A stretch of 64,000 nt of DNA from Bradyrhizobium sp. CCGB01 (GTDB lineage Bacteria; Pseudomonadota; Alphaproteobacteria; Rhizobiales; Xanthobacteraceae). The notes under the pieces are model-generated. The model saw only the letters and a program-made list of their open reading frames with translations, did no database searches and was not told where the DNA came from. The stretch spans positions 4,898,001-4,962,000 of the forward strand of contig NZ_JANADK010000001.1 in assembly GCF_024199795.1 (NCBI RefSeq). Direction: 5' to 3'. Positions 17,123-25,144 of the stretch are shown here, in pieces (position 1 is the stretch's first letter; every line of letters starts with the position of its first letter). A program made the translations under genes and the position numbers.

Positions 17123-17311
17123 ATGCGGGAGCTGTTCGACATCATCCGTAGCAATCCCTGGCCGTTTGGCGCCGGGCTGTTTGTCGTGATCCTGATGATC
17201 ATCGCCGAGAACTTTGGCCGCGGCATTCAGGGCGACGGCGCCGTCAGCGATTTCTCGGACGGCGATGGAGGAGACGGCGGCTGCGGTGGGGACGGAGGCG
17301 GCGGCGACTAG
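17123..17311 (+). CDS. Small single-helix membrane protein with Gly/Asp-rich tail
   Basis: 62 residues: a short N-terminus, one transmembrane helix (PFGAGLFVVILMIIA), then a low-complexity tail GDGGDGGCGGDGGGGD. Such tails are known at the C-terminus of several bacterial membrane proteins, but no function is inferred. It ends 6 bp from the convergent marR-type gene. Confidence 0.6.
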   Translation: MRELFDIIRSNPWPFGAGLFVVILMIIAENFGRGIQGDGAVSDFSDGDGGDGGCGGDGGGGD

Positions 17312-17317
17312 AGCCGG

Positions 17318-17848
17318 CTAGTCCTCCTGCAAATCGGCGGCGATGCCGGCGAGCCAGCGCCGGATCGCGGTTTCTGCCTTGGCGTCCAGGCTTGCGGCAA
17401 GGCGCTTCTCCAGCGCGATCACGCGCTCCCTGCATGCCTTCAACAACGTCGCTCCCCGTGGCGTCAGCGCCCATTGCTGGATCCGGCCATGAACCGGATG
17501 AGGCGTCATCACGATCGCACCGTCGCGCTCGAGATTGCGAATGATCACGCCGACCGTCTGCGGGGTCAGGAAGGTGAGCCGGGCGACGTCGGCGCCCGAG
17601 AGACCCGGATAGGCGTTCAGCATGGTCAGCACGGCGAATTGCGGCGACGTCACGCCGAGGTCGGCGAGCGTCCGTTCCATCGTCAGGCGGACCGCGGCGT
17701 GGGCCTGGCGCAGCAGATAGCCGAGATAGCCCTGCTCGCCGCGCTTGCCTTCTCCGGGCGCGGGCACGCGAACGGCAACGTCTTCGGCGGGCGCGGTCGT
17801 CTTGCGCGAGGCTTTCGATTTCGTGAGGGCCGCGGCCTTGCGTGTCAT
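17318..17848 (-). CDS. MarR-family transcriptional regulator
   Basis: 176 residues with a Lys/Ala-rich N-terminal extension of about 45 residues before the MarR winged helix. GVTSPQFAVLTMLNAYPGLSGADVARLTFLTPQTVGVIIRNLERDG includes the recognition helix region; the wing contains PVHGRIQQWALTPRG. It probably represses the divergent peroxidase-like gene starting at 17902 and itself. ATG 17848 is taken; upstream codons to 17908 run into the operator region. Confidence 0.88.
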   Translation of the reverse strand: MTRKAAALTKSKASRKTTAPAEDVAVRVPAPGEGKRGEQGYLGYLLRQAHAAVRLTMERTLADLGVTSPQFAVLTMLNAYPGLSGADVARLTFLTPQTVGVIIRNLERDGAIVMTPHPVHGRIQQWALTPRGATLLKACRERVIALEKRLAASLDAKAETAIRRWLAGIAADLQED

Positions 17849-17849
17849 G

Positions 17850-17883
17850 TAAGAGCTCTTATAAGATGTAAGCAGTCTTATAA
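17850..17883. promoter_or_regulatory. Candidate MarR operator in divergent promoter
   Basis: Two adjacent inverted repeats fill the 53-bp gap between the divergent starts: the 12-bp palindrome TAAGAGCTCTTA (17850-17861) and TTATAAGA ... TCTTATAA (17859-17866 and 17876-17883). The second has the size and AT-richness expected of a MarR dimer site and overlaps likely -10 elements for both genes. Confidence 0.6.
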
Positions 17884-17901
17884 TACACGAGGTAAACCGC
17901 G

Positions 17902-18381
17902 ATGTCACACGCCCGCAGCGAATACGAGGATTTCAAGACAATCGCGCCCGATGCGTATGAGCTGGTGCTGGCACTGGGCCAGGTGGCGGCCAAGGCGGGC
18001 CTCGACAAGCAGCTCCTGGAGCTGGTCAAGCTGCGGGCCTCGCAGATCAACGGCTGCGCCTTCTGCGTACAGCATCACATCCTGTTCTCGGAGCGCATCG
18101 GCGTTCCCGTGGACAAGCTGAATCTGGTCGCGGTGTGGCGCGAGGCGCCGGTCTTTTCCGCGCGCGAGCGTGCCGCGCTTGCCTGGGCCGAGGCGCTGAC
18201 ATTCCTGCCCGACGGCGTCAGCGAGGCGATCTATGCCGAGGCTTCCGGCGAATTCTCCGAGACCGAGCTGACGTACCTGACCTCGGCGATCGCCTCGATC
18301 AACGTCTGGAACCGTTTTGGCGCAGCATTCCGCTGGACGCCGGCGAAGCGGCCGGCCGCAGCGAATGCCGCTGCATCCTGA
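17902..18381 (+). CDS. Carboxymuconolactone decarboxylase / AhpD-like protein
   Basis: 159 residues. The redox-active CxxC is in KLRASQINGCAFCVQHH, followed by the typical ERAALAWAEALT helix. Proteins with this motif are AhpD-like alkylhydroperoxidases or gamma-carboxymuconolactone decarboxylase homologues; the CxxC plus His pattern favours the peroxidase type. GAGGTAAACC precedes the ATG. It is divergent from the MarR gene and followed 21 bp later by an exported cupin, so an oxidant-inducible unit is likely. Confidence 0.88.
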   Translation: MSHARSEYEDFKTIAPDAYELVLALGQVAAKAGLDKQLLELVKLRASQINGCAFCVQHHILFSERIGVPVDKLNLVAVWREAPVFSARERAALAWAEALTFLPDGVSEAIYAEASGEFSETELTYLTSAIASINVWNRFGAAFRWTPAKRPAAANAAAS

Positions 18382-18402
18382 TTGCAACGAAGGGAGGTTG
18401 TC

Positions 18403-18906
18403 ATGACTGCAATGAGTTTGGCCACCACGCAGCGCTCGGTGCCTTCGCGTTCGATGGCGCTGGCCGTCGTCGGCGGGCTCGCCTGCGCGCTTGCGATCGG
18501 CAAGGCGCTGCCGGTGACGATGGACACGATATCGGGCGCGCTGGCGCCACTCTGCGCCACGGCTGCGGAGAGCTCACCACTCGACAAGGTCGAGCCGATC
18601 GGCTCCTACGCACTGCCGAACGTGCCGGGCAAGCGCGTCACCATCGTGCGTGTGTTCTACGGACCGGGCGGGTTCTCGCGGCCGCACCGGCACGCAGGCT
18701 CGGTGACGGCTTACATCACCAAGGGCGAGATCCGCTCCCAGCTCGGCGGCGGTCCGGTCGAGACGTTCGGCGTCGGCCAGTCCTTCTTCGAGCCGCCGGG
18801 CTCGACCCATCTGGTGTCGGCGAATGCGAGCACGACGGAGCCCGCGGAATTGATCGCGGTGTTCGTGGCGGATGAGGGCGCTCAGCTCACGACGCTGTTG
18901 GAGTGA
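18403..18906 (+). CDS. Membrane-anchored or exported cupin-domain protein
   Basis: 167 residues. A hydrophobic N-terminal segment (SMALAVVGGLACALAIG) is followed by a single cupin: SRPHRHAGSVTAYITKGE and EPPGSTHLVSANAS hold the metal-site histidines. It is paralogous to the gene at 6344. GGGAGG precedes the ATG. Its position directly after the AhpD-like gene suggests coexpression under MarR control. Confidence 0.8.
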   Translation: MTAMSLATTQRSVPSRSMALAVVGGLACALAIGKALPVTMDTISGALAPLCATAAESSPLDKVEPIGSYALPNVPGKRVTIVRVFYGPGGFSRPHRHAGSVTAYITKGEIRSQLGGGPVETFGVGQSFFEPPGSTHLVSANASTTEPAELIAVFVADEGAQLTTLLE

Positions 18907-18918
18907 TCCGTAGGGCTT

Positions 18919-18985
18919 GTAGCCCGGGTGAGCGCAGCGATACCCGGGACGGTCCCGGATAGCGCTTCGCTCATCCGGGCTGGGG
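18919..18985. repeat. Two REP-like palindromes in tandem
   Basis: First unit: GTAGCCCGGGT ... ACCCGGGAC around a GAGCGCAGCG core. Second unit: CCCGGAT ... ATCCGGG around AGCGCTTCGCTC. They sit between two convergent genes and belong to the family seen at 15043. Confidence 0.8.
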
Positions 18986-18996
18986 TCCGTCGTCCC

Positions 18997-20619
18997 TCAA
19001 TTCTCCTCGCCGCTCGATCCCTCGCGCAGGTCCGGCTTGATCACGTCCTCCGGCAGCGCATGCGCCACCGGCTGCGGCGTGCCGGCGATCTCCGGGCCGA
19101 CCTCGCGGCCGCGCGCGCGGATCAGGCGTTCATAGGCCGAGACCAGCGTGACGTAGGGACTGACCCAGATCCAGCCGTCGCGGGTAAACACCTGCACGTC
19201 GAAATGCAGGTGCATCGATGTGCCGGCGGGATGGTCGAGATAGTTGGAGACCACACCGATCTTCTCGCCCTCGGTGACGATGCGGCCGTTGAGCACGCCG
19301 CCGGCGGTCAGCGCCTGCGGGTTCATGTGCATGTAGCGGAAGCGGATATGCTCGGTGCGGCTGTTGACCTCGAGCGTTGCGGCCTGATCCCTGGCGCCGC
19401 GGATCACCATGGCGTCGCGAACCGCGACGACGCCGCGCTGCTTGGGATCGCAGGGTTCGCGGCCTTCGCCGGGCGGTGGGCATTCGGCGGCGCGGATGTC
19501 CTCGCCCTGGTGGCCATAACCGCCGCCGCATTGCCAGACCTCGAAACTGCGGGACTCGCAGAAATTGTCGCGCCAGGGATAGGCCGTCGGGCCGTCGCTC
19601 TTGTCGCGCTTGCCGTAGGATTGCGAACGCACGAAGGCGGGCGCCTTCTCGAGGGGAAAGCGGATCTGCGCATAGGCCATCACATCCGGATGGCCGGCCT
19701 TGTTGCGATAGCCGGTGTTCGGGATGATGTCGCCGCTCGGCCGGTAGGTGAAATCTGGCGAACGCGCCAAAGGACGATCGATGATGCTGGAGGCCGTGTC
19801 CGTGAGCGGCCGCATGCGCTGGCCGCCCGCGATGCGGAGCCCTTTCAGGAAGCGCTCGGCAACCGGATAGGCTTCCTTGCAGGCGAGCCGCCGCGGCTTT
19901 GCAACGCTGTCGAGGCATTGGATGGAAACGACATAGGCGACGCCGAAGCGGGTGAAGGCGTAGCGCACATAGCCTTCCCGGATGAACCTGCGCAGGTCCG
20001 GATAGGTTGCCGCGAGCGGCTTGACCGACTCGCCCTTGCCGCCGGCGGGATCGGCGACGTCGTAGACGAGCGCCGAGCCCGTGATCTGCACCTCGACCGG
20101 CCTTGCGTAGACGCGGCTGGGCATGCCGTCGCCGGCGCCGGGCTCGAGCGAGAAGCTGGCGCTGTAACCGGCGGGGCCGGAATTGAACATGTCGACGGGA
20201 TTGAAATCGGCCTGATAGCGCGAGATCGCGAGTGTCCCCGGGGCGCCGTTGCGCTGCGCCTCGAGATACGCGGCAGCATCGAACGGCAGCAGCACGGGCA
20301 CGGAGCTGCGGGCGATACCGGTGAAGAATTGCGATGAGACCGCGTTGAGCTGCACCAGCGCAGGCATCGCCCGCGGATCGTAACGAGGCACCGAACGGCG
20401 AGGTGCGAAGATGAAGTCGCCCGCGACCGGGGGACGGCTGTTGATCTCGCTGCGGAGCTGGTCCAGCGCTGCGCGCCAATCGACGCGCAGGGCCGTGAGC
20501 GAAGGGCTGCGAATTTCATCCGCAGCGAGCGGCGTGGCAACGAGGGGCGAAAACGCCACCAGAAGCAGCGAGACGAAGCGGAAACTCTTCCCAACCACTG
20601 TCTCGCCCCCCGGCGGCAC
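18997..20619 (-). CDS. Exported M23-family metallopeptidase
   Basis: 540 residues with an N-terminal signal peptide (FVSLLLVAFSPLVATPLAA). The C-terminal part carries the LytM zinc motifs: HxxxD in YGHQGED and HxH in SMHLHFDV, with an intermediate YMHMNP. The N-terminal 330 residues match no domain I recognise. M23 enzymes cut peptide crosslinks of peptidoglycan or act as regulators of amidases. The frame starts at a GTG at 20619; a second GTG at 20598 directly before the signal peptide is equally possible. Confidence 0.82.
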   Translation of the reverse strand: MPPGGETVVGKSFRFVSLLLVAFSPLVATPLAADEIRSPSLTALRVDWRAALDQLRSEINSRPPVAGDFIFAPRRSVPRYDPRAMPALVQLNAVSSQFFTGIARSSVPVLLPFDAAAYLEAQRNGAPGTLAISRYQADFNPVDMFNSGPAGYSASFSLEPGAGDGMPSRVYARPVEVQITGSALVYDVADPAGGKGESVKPLAATYPDLRRFIREGYVRYAFTRFGVAYVVSIQCLDSVAKPRRLACKEAYPVAERFLKGLRIAGGQRMRPLTDTASSIIDRPLARSPDFTYRPSGDIIPNTGYRNKAGHPDVMAYAQIRFPLEKAPAFVRSQSYGKRDKSDGPTAYPWRDNFCESRSFEVWQCGGGYGHQGEDIRAAECPPPGEGREPCDPKQRGVVAVRDAMVIRGARDQAATLEVNSRTEHIRFRYMHMNPQALTAGGVLNGRIVTEGEKIGVVSNYLDHPAGTSMHLHFDVQVFTRDGWIWVSPYVTLVSAYERLIRARGREVGPEIAGTPQPVAHALPEDVIKPDLREGSSGEEN

Positions 20620-20643
20620 CTGTTCCGATCGCCCCGTTCGTCG

Positions 20644-21210
20644 TTAGTCCTTGGCGCGCTCGGAGTAGGAGCCGTCCTCGGTCATCACCACGATGCGGGT
20701 GCCGACCGAGATGTGCGGCGGCACGGTGGTGCGGATGCCGTTCGACAGCACCGCCGGCTTGTAGGACGACGAGGCGGTCTGCCCCTTGGTCACCGGCTCG
20801 GTATCGACCACTTCCAGCGTCACGCGCTGCGGCAGCGCCATCGACACGACGTTGACGTCGTGGGTCGACAGCTTGACGGTCATGTCTGGCTGAAGATAGG
20901 CCGCGGCGTCGCCGATGACGTCCTTGGAGACCTGGACCTGGTCGTAGGTCTCGGGGTTCATGAAGTGGAAGCCCTCGCCATCTTCATACAGGAAGGTGTA
21001 GTTGCGCTCTTCGATCGTGGCCTTTTCGACCTGGTCGGTGGTCTTGTAGCGCTCGGAGATCTTTACCCCGTCCGAGATTCGGCGCATTTCGATCTGGCTG
21101 ACCGGGGTGCCCTTGCCGGGATGGATGTTCTCGGCGCTGACGACGACATAAAGCTTGCCGTCTTGCTCGATCACGTTGCCTTTGCGAATAGAACTGGCGA
21201 TGACTCTCAA
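20644..21210 (-). CDS. efp: Translation elongation factor P
   Basis: 188 residues, full length. EF-P relieves ribosome stalling at polyproline. The modifiable lysine lies in the loop IHPGKGTPV (about residue 33), and the C-terminal signature [25 protein letters not shown] block is present. The start is a TTG at 21210, supported by AGGAAA 9 bp upstream and by the conserved N-terminus [14 protein letters not shown] beginning immediately after it; no in-frame ATG fits. It is divergent from epmA-epmB, which encode the enzymes that modify this lysine. Confidence 0.96.
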   Translation of the reverse strand: MRVIASSIRKGNVIEQDGKLYVVVSAENIHPGKGTPVSQIEMRRISDGVKISERYKTTDQVEKATIEERNYTFLYEDGEGFHFMNPETYDQVQVSKDVIGDAAAYLQPDMTVKLSTHDVNVVSMALPQRVTLEVVDTEPVTKGQTASSSYKPAVLSNGIRTTVPPHISVGTRIVVMTEDGSYSERAKD

Positions 21211-21372
21211 AGCTATATTTCCTGCTTGCTTGGCCCGGCTGCGGCCAGGACGTGGTCAAATCTCGGGGGGACTCGGGGTCTCAAATCGGACCTCAGCGCC
21301 CGTTTCGGGCCGCAACATACTGATTTTGCCGTTGGATGCCAGCGTTTTGCTGGCCCGCGGGGCGGTCGGTTA

Positions 21373-22437
21373 ATGACTGGGGACAAGCCCATTTCGCCGT
21401 TCTGGTCACCCGGCCGGCACCTCGACCGGCGGCCGTTCCTCCAGGCCAGGGGGGCCATTACCGGGTCTCTACGGGGCTTTTTCGCCGAGCAGGGGTTTGT
21501 CGAGGTCGAAACCTCCGTCCTCCAGGTCTCGCCGGGGAATGAGACCCATCTTCACGCCCCCCGAACCGAGATCATGCGGCCGGACGGCAGCCGGGCCAGT
21601 CGATACCTGCGGACCTCGCCCGAATTCGCCTGCAAGAAGCTGCTGGCGGCGGGCGAAGAGCGGATTTTCGAGTTTGCCCGGGTGTTCCGTGACCGCGAAC
21701 GGGGCGACCTGCATCTGCCCGAATTCACCATGCTGGAATGGTACCGGGCCGGCGCCCCCTACGACGCCATCATGGCCGACACCGTGGTCATCATCGCCCG
21801 CGCCGCGCAGGCAACGGGGATCGGGACTTTCACGTTCCGAGGCCGGACAGCCGACCCCTTCGCCGAGCCAGAGCTTCTGACGGTCGCGGGCGCCTTCGAG
21901 CGGTTCGCCGGGATCGACCTGCTGTCGACAATCTCTGGGAACGAGGGTAACCGTGCCGTGCTCGCCCAGGCGGCCGCCGGCAAGGTCCGCGTGGCCAGGG
22001 ACGACACCTGGTCGGACATCTTCAGCAAGGTCCTGGTCGAGCATGTCGAGCCGCATCTGGGGCAGGGCCGTTTGACCATTCTGTTCGAATACCCATCTCC
22101 AGAGGCGGCGCTGGCACGGGTGAAGGCTGGCGATCCCAGGGTCGCGGAACGCTTCGAGGTCTATGCCTGCGGCGTCGAGCTCGCCAACGGCTTTGGCGAA
22201 CTCACCGACGCCGAGGAACAGCGCAAGCGCTTCACCGAGTCGATGGCAGAGAAGCAACGCCGCTACGGCGAGGCCTATCCGCTGGACGAGGATTTTCTGG
22301 CCGCGGTCGCCACAATGCCGGAGGCGAGCGGTGTCGCGCTCGGCTTCGACCGGCTGGTGATGCTCGCGAGCGGCGCAGCGCGGATTGATCAGGTGGTGTG
22401 GACACCGCCCGCTAATGAAACGTTAAGTGAGACATGA
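21373..22437 (+). CDS. epmA: EF-P--(R)-beta-lysine ligase (EpmA/GenX)
   Basis: 354 residues, a class II lysyl-tRNA-synthetase-like catalytic core without the anticodon-binding domain. Motif 2 is FEFARVFRDRERGDLHLPEFTMLEWY (about residues 97-122), and motif 3 is GVALGFDRLVML. It activates (R)-beta-lysine and attaches it to the EF-P loop lysine. The gene is divergent from efp (162 bp apart) and overlaps epmB by ATGA. ATG 21373 gives the usual family length. Confidence 0.95.
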   Translation: MTGDKPISPFWSPGRHLDRRPFLQARGAITGSLRGFFAEQGFVEVETSVLQVSPGNETHLHAPRTEIMRPDGSRASRYLRTSPEFACKKLLAAGEERIFEFARVFRDRERGDLHLPEFTMLEWYRAGAPYDAIMADTVVIIARAAQATGIGTFTFRGRTADPFAEPELLTVAGAFERFAGIDLLSTISGNEGNRAVLAQAAAGKVRVARDDTWSDIFSKVLVEHVEPHLGQGRLTILFEYPSPEAALARVKAGDPRVAERFEVYACGVELANGFGELTDAEEQRKRFTESMAEKQRRYGEAYPLDEDFLAAVATMPEASGVALGFDRLVMLASGAARIDQVVWTPPANETLSET

Positions 22438-23528
22438 CGAAGACCAACCTTGCACGCACCCTGCGTGAGCCGGCCGAACTTGTAGCCGCGCAGCTTGCAT
22501 CCGCCGAAGCGCTGCCTGCGCTCGAACGCGTCGCCGCGCGCTATGCGGTGGCGATCACGCCGGCGCTGGTCGATCTGATCGATACCTCCGACCCCGACGA
22601 TCCGATCGCGCGGCAATTCGTTCCGACCGTTGCCGAGCTGGAGATGCAGCCGGGCGAGAGCGCCGATCCGATCGGCGATCACCCGCACTCGCCGGTTCCC
22701 GGGATCGTGCATCGCTATCCCGATCGCGTGCTGTTCAAGCTCGTTCACGTCTGCGCGGTCTATTGCCGCTTCTGCTTCCGGCGCGAGATGGTCGGGCCGG
22801 GCAAGGAGAACGCACTGTCGGACGGCGCGTATACCGCGGCGATCGACTACATCCGCTCGCATGGCGAGATCTGGGAGGTGATCCTGACCGGCGGCGACCC
22901 TTTGATGCTGTCGCCGCGCCGGATGAGCGAGATCATGGCCGATCTTGCGGCGATCGAACACGTCAAGATCATCCGCCTTCACACCCGGGTGCCCGTGGCC
23001 GATCCGGCGCGCATCAGCGACGAGATGGTCGCGGCGCTCAAGGTCGAGGGTGCGACCACGTGGGTGGCGATCCATGCCAACCATGCGCGCGAGTTGACGG
23101 GGCCTGCGCGCGAGGCCTGCGCACGGCTTGCCGATGCCGGGGTTCCCATGGTGAGCCAGTCCGTGCTCTTGCGCGGCGTCAACGACACCATTGCCGCTTT
23201 GTCGGATTTGATGCGAGCTTTCGTCGAATGCCGGATCAAGCCGTACTATCTGCATCACGGTGACCTCGCGCCTGGCACCGTGCATTTGCGAACGACGCTG
23301 GCCGAGGGGCAGGATTTGATGCGGCAGTTGCGTGGCCGGGTGTCAGGACTGTGTCAGCCCGACTATGTCATCGACATTCCCGGCGGCGCCGGCAAATCGC
23401 CGGTGGGGCCGAATTATGTGTTGGTGGCACAAAATACCGCAGCTGGCGCGGGTGAAGCCGACACCGAAACGCGCTATCGTATCGTGGATTATTGCGGCGA
23501 GGTTCATCTCTATCCGCCCGCCACGTGA
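22434..23528 (+). CDS. epmB: Lysine 2,3-aminomutase-type EF-P modification enzyme (EpmB)
   Basis: 364 residues. The radical SAM cluster motif CxxxCxxC is in VCAVYCRFCFRR, GGDPLM follows, and the PLP lysine is expected in IDIPGGAGKSPVG. It converts (S)-alpha-lysine to (R)-beta-lysine, the substrate of EpmA. The 4-bp overlap with epmA shows translational coupling. A catabolic lysine aminomutase is less likely given the shorter length and the efp/epmA context. Confidence 0.93.
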   Translation: MTKTNLARTLREPAELVAAQLASAEALPALERVAARYAVAITPALVDLIDTSDPDDPIARQFVPTVAELEMQPGESADPIGDHPHSPVPGIVHRYPDRVLFKLVHVCAVYCRFCFRREMVGPGKENALSDGAYTAAIDYIRSHGEIWEVILTGGDPLMLSPRRMSEIMADLAAIEHVKIIRLHTRVPVADPARISDEMVAALKVEGATTWVAIHANHARELTGPAREACARLADAGVPMVSQSVLLRGVNDTIAALSDLMRAFVECRIKPYYLHHGDLAPGTVHLRTTLAEGQDLMRQLRGRVSGLCQPDYVIDIPGGAGKSPVGPNYVLVAQNTAAGAGEADTETRYRIVDYCGEVHLYPPAT

Positions 23529-23565
23529 GCGGAGGGAGCGCCGGCTTGAGAATGGAGGATCGGAC

Positions 23566-23823
23566 ATGAAGATGATCATGCTGGCAGCGTCGCTCGTGAT
23601 CTTGCTCGGTGGCACTGCGATGGCGCAGACCGGCACCAAGGGATCGACGACAGGCGGAGGCGGTGTCACGTCGGGATCGATACCGCAGGCGCCGATCGGT
23701 CATCGTCAGCCGCGCGCCAGCGATGTGCCAAGCGAGAAGAACCTCAGCGATCCGAACAATCCGGTGAACAAGGAAGACGCTCTGCTCGACAAGAAGATCA
23801 AGAGCATCTGCCGAGGCTGCTAA
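23566..23823 (+). CDS. Small exported hypothetical protein
   Basis: 85 residues. Signal peptide KMIMLAASLVILLGGTAMA is followed by a Gly/Ser/Thr-rich stretch, a PIGHRQPRASDVPSEKNL segment, and a C-terminal ICRGC. GGAGG is placed well before the ATG. The segment RQPRAsDvPsE and terminal KxICRGC recur in small exported proteins of these bacteria, as I recall, but no function is known. Confidence 0.72.
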   Translation: MKMIMLAASLVILLGGTAMAQTGTKGSTTGGGGVTSGSIPQAPIGHRQPRASDVPSEKNLSDPNNPVNKEDALLDKKIKSICRGC

Positions 23824-23885
23824 GCCGCAATTGAGCCGTGGCGGGCAGGGCGCGACAGCTCGCCCCGCCCGCGCCTTCATTGGCC

Positions 23886-24971
23886 TTAAGCCGTGCGCTC
23901 GTGCAGCCCCGCGCGCTGCGTGTTGCGCCGGATCTCGACCGCGTCAGCGAGCTGCTCGAGCACGGTCGCCGTGGTCGCCCAGTCGATGCATCCGTCGGTG
24001 ATGCTCTGGCCGTAGGTCAGCGGCTTGCCCGGCACCACGTCCTGACGGCCGGCGACGAGATTGCTCTCGATCATCACGCCCATGATGCGGTTCTCGCCGC
24101 CCGAGATCTGGCCGGCGATGTCGGCCATGACCAGAGGCTGGTTTTCCGGCTTCTTGCTCGAATTGGCGTGGCTCGCATCCACCATCACCAGCGGCGCGAC
24201 GCCGGATTTGGCCAGATCGTTACAGGCGGCCGCGACGCTCGCCGCATCGTAGTTCGGCTTGCTGCCGCCGCGCAGGATGATGTGGCAATCCTCGTTGCCC
24301 GCGGTCGAGGCGATGGCGGAGCGGCCGAGCTTCGTCACCGCCATGAAATGATGCGGATGCGAGGCCGACTTCACCGCGTCCGCCGCGATCCGTACATTGC
24401 CGTCGGTGCCGTTCTTGAAGCCGACCGGGCAGGACAGCCCCGAGGCCAGCTCGCGATGGATCTGGCTCTCGGTCGTGCGCGCGCCGATCGCAGCCCAGGA
24501 CACGAGATCCGCGATGTATTGCGGCGTCGTCATGTCTAAAAACTCTGCGCCGGCGGGCAGGCCGAGATTGTTCACCGCCGACAGCACGTTGCGCGCCAGC
24601 CGCAGGCCCTTGTTGATGTCGAAGCTGCCGTCGAGATCGGGATCGTTGATCAGGCCCTTCCAGCCGACGGTGGTGCGCGGCTTCTCGAAATAGACCCGCA
24701 TCACGATCTCAAGCTGGTCGGCGAGGTCTTCGCGCAGGTTCGCGAGGCGCTCGGCATATTCGAGCGCGGCCTTGGGATCATGCACCGAGCAGGGGCCGAC
24801 CACGACAAGCAGGCGGTCGTCCTGGCCATTGAGGATGGCATGGATGGCGTTGCGCGCCGCCATCACCACGCGCGTCGCGGTGAGCGTGCGCGGGACTTCC
24901 CGCATCACCTCTTCCGGCGTGCTCAGCTCTTTCAGTTCGCGGATACGAAGATCGTCGGTCGTGCTCAGCAC
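23886..24971 (-). CDS. aroG: 3-deoxy-7-phosphoheptulonate (DAHP) synthase, AroFGH class I
   Basis: 361 residues. Condenses phosphoenolpyruvate and erythrose-4-phosphate, the first step of aromatic amino acid synthesis. VVVGPCSVHDP, VYFEKPRTTVGWKG, GARTTESQIHRE, FKNGTDG and VDASHANSSKKPENQ are class I alpha hallmarks. The frame is open upstream to 25052, but that stretch crosses an intrinsic terminator; GTG 24971 preceded by AGGAG at 6-bp spacing is the likely start. The leader region upstream looks like a ribosome-dependent attenuator reading Tyr, Phe and Trp supply. Confidence 0.95.
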   Translation of the reverse strand: MLSTTDDLRIRELKELSTPEEVMREVPRTLTATRVVMAARNAIHAILNGQDDRLLVVVGPCSVHDPKAALEYAERLANLREDLADQLEIVMRVYFEKPRTTVGWKGLINDPDLDGSFDINKGLRLARNVLSAVNNLGLPAGAEFLDMTTPQYIADLVSWAAIGARTTESQIHRELASGLSCPVGFKNGTDGNVRIAADAVKSASHPHHFMAVTKLGRSAIASTAGNEDCHIILRGGSKPNYDAASVAAACNDLAKSGVAPLVMVDASHANSSKKPENQPLVMADIAGQISGGENRIMGVMIESNLVAGRQDVVPGKPLTYGQSITDGCIDWATTATVLEQLADAVEIRRNTQRAGLHERTA

Positions 24972-25007
24972 GGCGGGCTCCTGTTTGTTGAGAACCTGCC
25001 GGCCAAT

Positions 25008-25032
25008 AAAAAAGCCGCCAGGTCTGGCGGCT
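25008..25032 (-). terminator. Intrinsic terminator in aroG leader
   Basis: Read on the minus strand: AGCCGCCA, loop GACC, TGGCGGCT, then a run of six T. It stands 36 nt before the aroG GTG and after the leader peptide stop, so it can only act on transcripts heading into aroG. The descending arm is the same sequence as 25079-25086. Confidence 0.88.
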
Positions 25033-25086
25033 TGTTCGGACGTTTGCTTCAATATTTCAGATTGAGCGCGATCCTCCTGCCGCCAG
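25024..25086 (-). promoter_or_regulatory. Antiterminator alternative of the aroG attenuator
   Basis: Segment CTGGCGGC (25086-25079, minus strand) is identical to the terminator's descending arm and can pair perfectly with GCCGCCAG (25031-25024), the ascending arm. The two pairings exclude each other. The first segment lies inside codons 18-20 of the leader ORF, about 10 nt beyond the aromatic codon run, where a ribosome stalled on Tyr/Phe/Trp codons would leave it free. A weaker CCAGC (codons 6-7) could pair with GCTGG of this segment as a protector. Confidence 0.75.
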
Positions 25087-25137
25087 CGAGCTGTCGTAGC
25101 TAAAGTACCAAAAATAGCTGGTGACGAGGGTGATCAT
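25057..25137 (-). CDS. Aromatic-rich leader peptide upstream of aroG
   Basis: 26 codons plus stop, too short for usual gene callers. Residues 8-14 read YFWYFSY: three Tyr, two Phe and one Trp in seven positions. The A of its ATG lies 8 nt past a CTATAT -10 element, so the mRNA probably begins at or next to the start codon (leaderless), as reported for trpL of Sinorhizobium. Another in-frame ATG at 25146 lies inside the -10 element and is unlikely. Its job would be to couple translation speed at aromatic codons to aroG transcription. Confidence 0.82.
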   Translation of the reverse strand: MITLVTSYFWYFSYDSSLAAGGSRSI

Positions 25138-25144
25138 GGGAGCC

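Noticed and set aside
18928..20337. 469-codon open frame on the plus strand opposite the M23 peptidase
   Set aside because: Ala/Arg/Asp-rich shadow frame; begins inside REP-like repeats and has no domain.
24972..25052. Upstream extension of the aroG frame to 25052
   Set aside because: It translates through the intrinsic terminator stem and loses the well-spaced AGGAG-GTG start at 24971.
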